Source: Aristolochia californica (Eukaryota > Streptophyta > Magnoliopsida > Piperales > Aristolochiaceae). From it: a stretch of 64,000 bases of DNA. Made by a program: the position numbers and the translations under genes. Where the stretch lies: the NCBI GenBank assembly GCA_029961685.1, contig JARWKL010000009.1, positions 32,671,708-32,735,707 on the forward strand, in the 5' to 3' direction. This document shows positions 55,600 through 64,000 of the stretch, piece after piece (positions within the stretch are counted from its first letter, which is position 1; each line of letters starts with the position of its first letter). The notes below the pieces were generated by a model, which saw nothing but the letters and a program-made list of their open reading frames with translations, did not search any database and was not told the origin of the DNA.

Positions 55600-57897
55600 T
55601 GAAGCATTTTTTAATGTCCATTAAATCTACCATAAGAATGATGATTAAGGATAGACAGTTTCACTAGTTATAATGGGAGTTTGCTTATGGAGTTTACCTT
55701 GACCCGGGAGTGTCACCAAAACAGCTAGCAGGATAACAACAGGTACCCACAAAATAAGCTTTTATCATTTGACCGTAGATCTACAACGTCTCAATAGTGA
55801 CTCCTTTTCCTTCTTGCTAAACAAGCAAACGGTTGCTCCTATTCATTGTAAAAATGGTATCAGGATCAGATGATATATAGCAGGACTCTCTAGCGGTCAA
55901 TGCAGAATAGTACAACCTGCATTATTAAGCTAAACATAGCTGATCTGATGAAACTAATACTTATGGAGAGCAACCATGTGAAGAGAAGTAACAAAGAAGT
56001 CCTTCCACAAGAGAAGGAAACAAATTTTTTTATCTTGGCCTGTACAATTGTCATCCTACAATCTCAATGCAAATGCAGGGTTGTCATTCAAGATTTCTTC
56101 ACTAATACAGGTCTCTGTTAAATGGTGATATCTTATCACTGCTAATGGTATTACAACATGATTCATTTCAATCTTATTTCATGTTACCTGAAAAAATGGA
56201 AGAAAACAAGTTATCAAGCCATCATCAATAAGCAACTACTGACATACAGTTTCTTCTTCTTCTTCTTCTTCTTTTTTTTCAAAGAAGCCAAAAGAGGCAA
56301 AAGAAGGGAACCACCTTATAAATCAAAAAGAAAAAAGGAGAAACAATTTTTTTTTTTTAAATATAACCGTCAATGAATTAATGAGGAAGGCCCCAAAGAG
56401 AGCAAGATTTTGGTGATTGATGCCCTTCAGCAGAATTTGCAGAAATCAGCACATGAATTTTTTGTTTTTTAAAGATTCTCTACAAAAAATGTTTGGCGAC
56501 CCACCTAAGGAGGGCAAAACTTGAGTCTGCATTCCTTCTTCTCCTAGATGTAAAGAAATAATATAAGTATCAGTAATTTTTAACTTCCATAACGAAGCGG
56601 TAGACAAATTGGCATCTTACAAAACCAGAAATGTCTTCTGATAATGCCATCCAGTACAGATGTATCATGTTCCATCTAACTTCTGACTACGCATTTTTTC
56701 GAACATCTTCAGAACACCATCAACGCCTGGTGGGTTGGGTTGCCCTTACTCTATCCCGTTCTCGTAAGAAGATAAGGTCTGTCTACCTTACGGAATAAAA
56801 AAAACCACGCAGATAGTAGGTCTCTCTCTCTTTCTCTCCTAAGAATTTATTTTTGTCATTTTTAGCACAAAGAAGATAAAGAAATGAGTTGAAGATATGA
56901 TACTTGGTCACCTTGAAGAAACGAACGGAGAGATAATAGTACTTGTCGGCAGCTTTCGACCGGGTGCCCAACGCCTTGCTTCTGGTTGGGTTGCCCTTAT
57001 GTGGCATACACCCGAACCACGCTGTAAAGAATGCTATCAATGTACAGTAATGCGTGTGGATTGAATGCTTTGTTTCCGTGCAGGCCAAGTCTTTTGTGCA
57101 GTTTCAATTTTCAAACCACTCTCAACTGATTCTGGGTCCCCTCTGCTTTATTTTTTCTGGCTTTATGATCATAAAGTCATTTGTTCTGTTTATCTGTTTT
57201 CCGTCTATCTAACATCTTCGCTTTCTTTTAAGAATTCAAAGCGGTAAAACCCCAAGTAGTTTGCAGACAGATGAACGTGGATGAAAAGAATCAGACGGCG
57301 GTTCTTTTCTACCCATTGCTTGCCCACTGGTGAAAGTAAACCTCATCCCAAAACTGGGATTTCAATCTCTGACAAGACCTCTTGGCTCAGCGAATGTAAT
57401 GAGCCTCTGGTCCGGATACGTGTTTTGTCAGACTTCTTCAAAATCCAATATGAAGTAGTTTTTGGCCGCTGATACCTCTTCAAAATCAATTTACGTTCAG
57501 CAATTGCAGAACCCTGTCAACCAGAATTATGAAGGAAACCTCTTCTGGTCCCAAATTTTCCCATTGATACTCATTGAAAATCTTCACATGGCATATTGTG
57601 GATAAAATTTTAGAGTTTAATTAACATAGGATCATAGAGTCGAAGATTCTATTAAATAAAAAATATAAAAAAATATATAAAAAATAATAATTGTTTAATA
57701 TTCACAGTTGAAGAGATTCGCTGGTTTTGCACATAGATACGATGTAAGGGTTCCCCAATGAGGACGGCGGGGTTATCGCATCGCTAGTTCGTCTGAAAGG
57801 GGCAGTTTCGTCTTTTTAAGAGGACCATGAATTTATAAACTCAAACGCTCTGGAGTCTGGAGGAAATCACAGAATCCCACAATTCTGATTTCCGTTC
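55600..57897. other. Region upstream of the ABC and RING genes
   Basis: It must contain the missing 5' exon and promoter of the minus-strand ABC gene and the promoter of the plus-strand RING gene, a divergent pair. A CTT microsatellite lies at 56252-56277. A TATA-like ATTTATAAAC at 57831-57840 is about 60 nt before the RING ATG. No other gene is supported; short frames here have no motifs. Confidence 0.4.
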
Positions 57898-59235
57898 ATG
57901 GCGGAGCTCCTCTTTTATCCGCAAGAATCCGACGATGAGGACATCGATACCCTGGTAACCGCACCCTACTGGTCGCACAACTTCTACGCGGAGGGCGAGT
58001 TTGAGGACTTTCCTCCGTCAGGTTTCTCGCCCGCTCGCTATGGAGACTTCTTCGGGAGGGACGAGAGCGAGGACGAGGACATTGAATACGATGTAGATGT
58101 TCGAGAGCCCCAGGTTCTCGGCTCGTGTTCACAATCGGTTTATTACAATGGGGAAGAGGAAGGCGAAGATCAGGTAAGTCTCGCTCTTGATTTGTTTGAC
58201 CGGTCTCAGAACCACTTAATCTGTCCAATTCCGGATGCGAACATGGAGTTTCATACGATTAATGGTTCGAGTCTTAGGGTTTCGGGTGCACAGGATGGAA
58301 GTGATTATTCGAATTCGTTGGACCTAGGGTTCGAGTTGAATCTGGGTTCGGATAATGGCGGAGATGATTTCTTTGTACGGAAATCGGTTACTCAATCTGG
58401 GGAGTCTTCGGGAAACGGCCTACGGATTGTCGGGTTTGAATCTGATTCCGACGAGGAAGAGGAGCCGATCGCGGGGATTGGTTTGCTTTCGGATAGAGAG
58501 GGAGACGAGTCATCCGGCGGCGCGGAAGATCTCGGACTTCCCCTTTGTTGGGATTGTCTCCAGCTTGAGGACCGACGCGACCCAAACGAGGACTTTGAGT
58601 GGGAAGAAGTGGATGAAAGGGTTGACGAGCGGGAAGTCTTTAGTATGGTTATTGATCCAGATGATGAAAGATCTGTTTCGTCAGGATTACATTCTGATGA
58701 GAGTACGACCCACACCACGGTGGAAGCGACCCTCGACTGGGAAGTCCTTCTGGCCGTAAATAACTTGGATCGAACCCCCACAGCGGAAGAGGGGCCAGAA
58801 ATTTTTTTGCCTGATCACGGGTATGACTTTATTAATACAACAGAATACGAAGTTTTATTTGGGCAATTTGCAGAACATGAAAATTCAACCAAGGGTAGTC
58901 CTCCAACCGCCAAATCTGTCATAGATAATCTCCCTTCAGTTCTTCTAACTGAAGAGGATGTGAGAAACAATAATACTCTTTGTGCTGTTTGTAAAGATGA
59001 AATTTCTCGAGAGGAGCAAGCTAAGAAGCTACCCTGCTCCCATCATTACCACGGGGAATGTATTATACCATGGTTGAAGATTACAAACTCATGCCCCGTC
59101 TGCCGCTTCGAATTGCCCACTGATGATCCAGATTACGAGAACTGGAAAATACAGAGAGGAGCGCGTCAGCCAACCCGAGATTCTCAATTCAGGTATGAAC
59201 TGGAGGTTCTTCCGGAGCATCAGGCAGCTTTATGA
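57898..59235 (+). CDS. RING-H2 finger protein, likely E3 ubiquitin ligase
   Basis: RING-H2 proteins recruit an E2 enzyme and pass ubiquitin to substrates. Single intact exon, 445 aa. The first ~330 residues are strongly acidic and probably disordered (SDDEDIDTLV, RDESEDEDIEYDVDV, SDSDEEEEP). A conserved segment near residues 315-355 (FINTTEYEVLFGQFAEHEN, AKSVIDNLPSVLLTEED) matches the stretch before the RING in CIP8/RING1/BTL-type plant proteins. The RING spans residues 362-402: CAVC, CSHHYHGEC, CPVC, all eight metal ligands present in C3H2C3 order with a Trp (PWLK) for E2 contact. A short conserved tail (RFELPTDDPDYENWK) follows. No transmembrane segment, so probably soluble. The start is the first in-frame ATG, right before the acidic region. 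Confidence 0.92.
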   Translation: MAELLFYPQESDDEDIDTLVTAPYWSHNFYAEGEFEDFPPSGFSPARYGDFFGRDESEDEDIEYDVDVREPQVLGSCSQSVYYNGEEEGEDQVSLALDLFDRSQNHLICPIPDANMEFHTINGSSLRVSGAQDGSDYSNSLDLGFELNLGSDNGGDDFFVRKSVTQSGESSGNGLRIVGFESDSDEEEEPIAGIGLLSDREGDESSGGAEDLGLPLCWDCLQLEDRRDPNEDFEWEEVDERVDEREVFSMVIDPDDERSVSSGLHSDESTTHTTVEATLDWEVLLAVNNLDRTPTAEEGPEIFLPDHGYDFINTTEYEVLFGQFAEHENSTKGSPPTAKSVIDNLPSVLLTEEDVRNNNTLCAVCKDEISREEQAKKLPCSHHYHGECIIPWLKITNSCPVCRFELPTDDPDYENWKIQRGARQPTRDSQFRYELEVLPEHQAAL

Positions 59236-60281
59236 GCTTCAATGTATAGGTAGTGTTTTTTTCTGTCGGGTCATTCTGATTTTGGGGGTAGTCACACTTT
59301 GATAAGAAGTCATCGGTTACTGATGTTTTTTGTTTCCATGAAGCCAGATCATTTTAGAAAATTGTGTAAAGGTATTAGAACAATTTGAATGTGGAAGAGA
59401 GAAGAGTGAATAAACCGGTTTAGACTTGTTGTTGGCTGGAACTTTAGCGAGTTAGCTAGTTCCAAGAAAATATCAAAGCAAGGAGTTTTGTTTATCCTGC
59501 TATATTTTTTGTTTTTTGGTATTTTTTACTTTCATGAATAAAGCATTATCCAATCTCTATCAGAAATCGGAATAATAAAGGTTCACAGGGGAACAGTACA
59601 CCTTCAGCTTTTCCTGTATTTTTTCCCAAATAGATTGCTTGTCAGCTGGGTGATTTGATCTTGGATGGTTGAATTGTTGTTTTGGATATGAATTCTTTAT
59701 TATGACCATTAGTGGATCTCATTTGTATTCCTTGTGTAATGGATAGTTGTGGTTTTCAGCAAAGGTTAGATATCATTGTGGAATCTTATTTTAAAAAATC
59801 GTTGTTGGAGGCTTGGAGCTGTCTTTTACTAATTTTCGACAAGTTTCTGTGATTGAGGTGTAATGTTGCAGACTCTTACAGAAATTTATCTGTATTGGAA
59901 ACAGCAGGGATGGTAGAAACGCATATGGATTGTGTAAAACTATTTTCGTTCTTTTCTATTTGGTTGTAAAAGCAAGTTTGTCCTGCTCGTGTGGATAAAA
60001 AATAGAAGAAGATTATGAAATTTTATTATGTTAATTTTGTTTCTTTTCCTGCAGAAAAGATGAAATGCCTTTTTTTTCCTATTGATGTAGGAATCAATAC
60101 AATCTCAATTCTACTAGAAGCCACAGTAAAATCTGATCACTTGATCACTTTCCAAATAACCTAAGCATCACCTCCTCAGGCTACTCTTTAAGAGCAAACT
60201 CATACATACATAGTTTACCGTGCGTCCAAATATATTCCACATGGAGGACAGAATCCTGGATTGTTGGCTTCAGCAAAACAA
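59236..60281. other. Convergent intergenic region
   Basis: It separates the stop codons of the RING gene (plus) and PHYLLO (minus) and must hold both 3' UTRs. AATAAA-like signals occur near 59538 and 59572. No additional gene is seen. Confidence 0.6.
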
Positions 60282-63200
60282 TCAGCTTTGATGTAAAGTG
60301 GTCACGAACTTCCTTATTGAACGTATTACAGGGAGAGGATTCTCCAAATGGACCGCATGACCACAGTCTGGTATAATTGTAACTCTTGCATCATGTCCAA
60401 TGCCAGGCTCTGGGTTAGAATTGATCGTATTGCACATCTGCTGAGCTATTTTCCTGAATTTCCTGTCCTCTTCTCCCACAACGAAAAGAAGATGCTTTTT
60501 ACACTGCTTCAGGTCTTCCCACAATGACCTATAAAACATGGAGAGTAATTAAATGAGTTTACAAGCTATCTCACACAATGGCAAATCCGAGGGCAATCCA
60601 TGATTCATCATTTGGCCATTTCCGATATTTGAGTGTCTGAATATAAAGAAACTTAGCTATCTTGTACAATGGCAAATCCAAGGGCAATCCATGATTCATT
60701 TGGCCCTTTCTGAAATTTGAGTGTCTGAACATAAGGAAACATTGATTCTCAAGACTATAATGAGAATTGTGTTGATCCTCAAGAATGTAATGAGAATTGT
60801 GATTACTATATCTAACCAGAAAAAGTAACCCTCATAGATTTACTTATGAGTTTTTGCCTCATTATGTGAAAATTGACAAAACCAGTTTCTACCTTATTTA
60901 TGAGAGGCTTCATGCATACAAAATATAGAAAATGGCATGAATAACAACCAAATGTCTAATAATGAATGGGTTAGCCTCAAAACATTTGTCTAAATAGAAA
61001 AATGGCAGACTCAATTTCCACTGAAGCTGATGAACTGAGTCGCAGATACTTCAAGGCTAGGATGGGGTAAGAAAAAGCTGTAAACAAGCAGCAAACAACT
61101 TTAGCTGTATACAAGCTGCAACCAACTCTGCAGAATATGTAAATTGTTGGCTCACTTGTATACCAATTATAATTCTGTTGCTTAGATAGAGGGTAAAGCA
61201 AGTGAAAAAGAGAAAAACAGAGGGTGGAAAACAAGGTGAAAAGATGAGACAAACAATATCCAATCCCATAAGAGCAAATCACTCATGCAAATATCAAAAA
61301 GGTACAATTTCTAGTTAGAATGGCATTGCCACTTTGAAATGTAACATATGGAAATTTGAAAAATGAACATCAAGGAATGATAAAAAATAAATAAAAATAA
61401 AACAGCTTTCAATCCTTGAAAAGCAATACAGAAACATTAGGTCCATTTTCTTTCTTCAATATGTTATTTAGACTAACAAGAATCTGAATCTCCTAAAAGA
61501 GCATATAGGGAGAAAAACTTACGCCTGTCTCCCAAGGCTTAGGCAGGACAGAGACTTTGCAAGTCCATTCAGATCCTCATGCTGTCTCCGGCTGTTGATT
61601 ATTTGTTCAAAATTTGGGTGTCTTCGCAAGCTGTCATACATAAGATGCTGTAACTAAAGAAATGAAGCTACAACTTGTCACTGTTTTTATAAATTGTTAA
61701 TCTCAAAACCATTTATGTTTTCAAGTTAGAGCATACCAGTAATTTCCTTTTTCTTTCCACTTAGAGATTAGCTAGGAGATGTATACTCTAAGCATTACCA
61801 TTAAAGTTATTTGATATGTCCTGTAATTAGCTATGCTTATTTTATGCAACTACTTGAGAGGGAGTGTCAAGATGTATTAGGAATAAATTAGGACATTTTG
61901 GTAAAAAACTATTGGGATTGAGCTCAGTTCTATCCTAAAATGACTAGCCACTTAGGAGGTCTACTGCTCAACATTAAAACCCACTAACACTTAGAAAATG
62001 TGTTTCAAGGGTATTTTTGTTATTTTACTGATGTAAAATCTACTCATAGTAGCCATATAGTATGTTAGGAAGTTCATCTACTAGTATGTCTTGTTTTCTA
62101 AACTTTCTATAGCTTTAAAGTGGATGAACTCATGTAATGAGGGGCATTATTGACTTGTTGCCCTCAGGTTCTACTTAAGTGATATAAAATGGAGTTAAGG
62201 GTTGAGTTCTCCCCCTAACATGTGCAGCCTCCGAATTTGCTCTTCTTCATTCCCTTCTTTCTCTCTCTATTCTTCCTTCCCTTCTCTTCTATTACTTCAA
62301 TTTCATGTTTTCTCTACACACTTCTTATCTCTTATCAACGTGGGGCTATTCTTATTCAATATTTTCCCTTACACCCAGGCTTACACATAACATGCCTAAG
62401 ATGTGACACAAACTCATGACAGAGCACAAACTGAGCCTGGGCCCAACCAGACATCTTGCTCTGATGTTACTTATGGGATGGAGCCCAATTCTATCCCAAA
62501 ATGATTAGTCACTTTTTTTTTTTTTTGTTGTTGAAAAGAAGTGCATTAATTAAGGTCTGAAGGCATAGAAACAAACAAGGCAAAAGCTAAGAGAGGGGAC
62601 ACCTTACCATGAATGATTGGAGGGTATCCCCTCTTTAGCCAAGGAGTCAGCAAAACCATTAGTCAATCTCAGAAAATGGGACCAAACAAACAGGGGATAA
62701 AAGGTCCTGAATTTTTTTTTAAAAAAAGACCAATTATTCAATATTATAAGTAGCCACTTATGAAAACTACTACTCAACATTATGACCCAATAATATTTCT
62801 TAATTTTTTTTAATTTGGGACGATTCCCACTCAAGAAAAAACATATGCTTTCTTTTCAGGTATATGCATAAGGCCATAGTTGTAAAACTCTGCCTTACAT
62901 AAGTGTTAATGGGACATTGGTCAAAGTCAACATTTCACACTGGTATACTGAAAATATATCGTGAAGCACAGGCTGGAAACCTAGACACTGATCCATGAAC
63001 TGAGAGAATACTTTTTGACAGTGACAAAAACTAAAAGTATTAAATCTCATAATATTTAGTTTCAGTGAACTACGGTGATGGTGACAGTTCATGGTTATTA
63101 ACGACCCATTATTTTCAAGTCTGTAACCTTCCAGCTTGTGCTCCTTAATAGTGGGTTATAATTTTAACTTTTTATATTTTAAATAAAAATACATGTTCTA

Positions 63201-63940
63201 TAAATATTTGTTTCTTAGCTTTTTTATGAGCAACAGACAGATTACCTGTTCCACATATCTCCAGCATACCACATCTCCAAAAAGCACTCCAAACCACGTT
63301 TTCTGAGGTAGGTAGCCTTGGCATCATCTTGAGAAGCTCGAATTCTTTGTGCCACCTCATCTCTTAGACCTGGACTTCCTGAGATTATAACAGCTCCAGC
63401 AATCTTTGTCTACATAAAAAATGTAGTAAGTACCTAGATGCAGAAGAGTAAATCTAGTTCTGCATTCATCCTCAATATTGAATCAAGTCATTCGATTAGG
63501 TGGAGCTCTTGTTATTATAAAATGATAAAATTGTCCCTGCTAACATAATAAGGGACGTGAACATATCAACTATCCCAGAATTATTCAAAGGTGCAAACTA
63601 CGGAATACATCCCCCAGCAAGCATGAAGTCACAAAGCTACCTTGTCACTGCAACGGAGGGCCATATAAAGGGCAAGCCTTGCTCCCATTGAATATCCAAC
63701 CAGGATAATACTTTTTGGAGTCATGTCATTGACAACTTTATTCAAAATATCTGCCATAAGTTCTATTGTCAGGCTTAGCTCTCTTTCATTTTCATTGCCA
63801 ACAAGTTCCTTAAGTTTTGACCTTCCATGGCCTGGAAGATTGACAGAGATGCACCGTGCACTGGCAGAAAGGCCCTTCATTATAGGAATCCAATCTTCTC
63901 CAGTCCCAAGAAAGCCATGCAGAAAAACAATTAACTTCTC
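60282..63940 (-). CDS. PHYLLO: PHYLLO, terminal MenH-like domain exons (partial, runs off right edge)
   Basis: PHYLLO is the plant fusion of MenF, MenD, MenC and MenH activities for phylloquinone (vitamin K1) synthesis in plastids. The exons here encode the MenH-like alpha/beta hydrolase that forms 2-succinyl-6-hydroxycyclohexadiene carboxylate. Exons on the minus strand: 63940-63641, 63409-63246, 61630-61523 and 60528-60282, 819 nt (273 codons including stop), all in phase. Motifs: LIVFLHGFLGTGEDW (oxyanion hole), LPGHGRS, GYSMGARLAL (nucleophile Ser), VVGEEDRKF (acid region) and CGHAVHLENP (catalytic His). The first exon begins at acceptor TTTGCAG in phase 0, so the gene continues upstream beyond 64000. 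A free-standing MenH-like hydrolase is the alternative, less likely because no start codon precedes the domain here. The 1.6-kb second intron carries repeats. Confidence 0.88.
61870..62520 (-). mobile_element. LTR-like repeat fragment in the PHYLLO intron
   Basis: AAAATGACTAGCCACTTAGGAGGTC (61945 onward, given in part) and AAAATGATTAGTCACTT at 62497 are reverse-orientation relatives of the repeat at 5066-5420. Between them is a pyrimidine-rich stretch (62235-62330) and a GTTAGGAAGTTC block. No coding part; it is likely a decayed LTR or solo LTR. Confidence 0.45.
62604..62720 (-). pseudogene. Relic of retroelement RNase H C-terminus
   Basis: The minus strand reads LTNGFADSLAKEGI near 62665-62625, the NGFADSLAKEG end of the plant RVT_3 RNase H-like domain also seen at 3040 and 6960. 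Only a short piece remains, inside the PHYLLO intron. Confidence 0.55.
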
Positions 63941-64000
63941 CTGCAAAAAACCGAATAGCAGAAAAGAAAAAGGATCTCAGAAACTGGAACACAAAATTTA

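Noticed and set aside
57898..58781. Long antisense and alternate-frame reading frames over the RING gene (for example 58392-58781 minus, 58355-58759 plus)
   Set aside because: They are shadows of the acidic GAX-rich coding sequence; no domain, and the sense frame is clearly the real gene.

Overview
The window is nuclear DNA from a flowering plant. Its genes are split by long GT-AG introns. It carries plant retro- and DNA-transposon families and a PHYLLO-type fusion gene of the vitamin K1 pathway. The species cannot be told from the sequence. About one third is conserved genes; the rest is transposon-derived or unassigned.

Left block (1-23 kb). An 11-exon prolyl-oligopeptidase-family serine peptidase gene lies on the minus strand (13027-876). 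It was rebuilt exon by exon to 773 aa with an intact Ser/Asp/His triad. Its ~6 kb second intron holds a Ty1/copia relic and other retroelement debris. Divergent from it is a tiny plus-strand SERF/4F5-family gene (ATG 14458, stop 16289, 66 aa). Its start codon is separated from the rest of the ORF by a 114-nt AT-AC intron with U12-type signals. Convergent with SERF is a six-exon BSD-domain gene (22963-17288, 299 aa). From memory, Arabidopsis has the same peptidase and BSD genes side by side, with PHYLLO not far away on the same chromosome, so the window probably preserves old gene order expanded by transposons.

Middle block (23-53 kb) is repeat-rich. It contains a hAT-like non-autonomous element (24561-25799) and a complete but decayed Ty1/copia element (26322-31301) whose LTRs begin TA and end TA instead of TG...CA and are flanked by CTTTC target duplications. 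It also has a deletion-derivative copia with AGTTT duplications (37575-39315), another copia deletion relic (41337-41880) and a 3 x 331-bp tandem array. Two fold-back Mutator-like elements of one family (43980-44659 and 46450-48306) each have a perfect 9-bp target duplication. Scattered among these, all on the minus strand, are five small intronless genes for four-helix membrane proteins (150-184 aa). Three are close tandem paralogs and two are more distant. I do not recognise them as a named family, and they are the best candidate here for an undescribed gene cluster.

Right block (53-64 kb). A plastid-type ABC ATPase resembling ABCI11/NAP14 lies on the minus strand, with its first exon not found. 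A single-exon RING-H2 protein (57898-59235, plus strand) follows. Last are the terminal exons of PHYLLO, the MenH-like domain, on the minus strand and running off the right edge.

The conserved genes are unrelated housekeeping functions (peptidase, small basic protein, BSD protein, organellar ABC ATPase, ubiquitin ligase, phylloquinone synthesis); nothing suggests a common pathway. The most informative structures are the splice-site oddities, the non-canonical LTR element, the paired fold-back elements around one membrane-protein gene, and the membrane-protein cluster.
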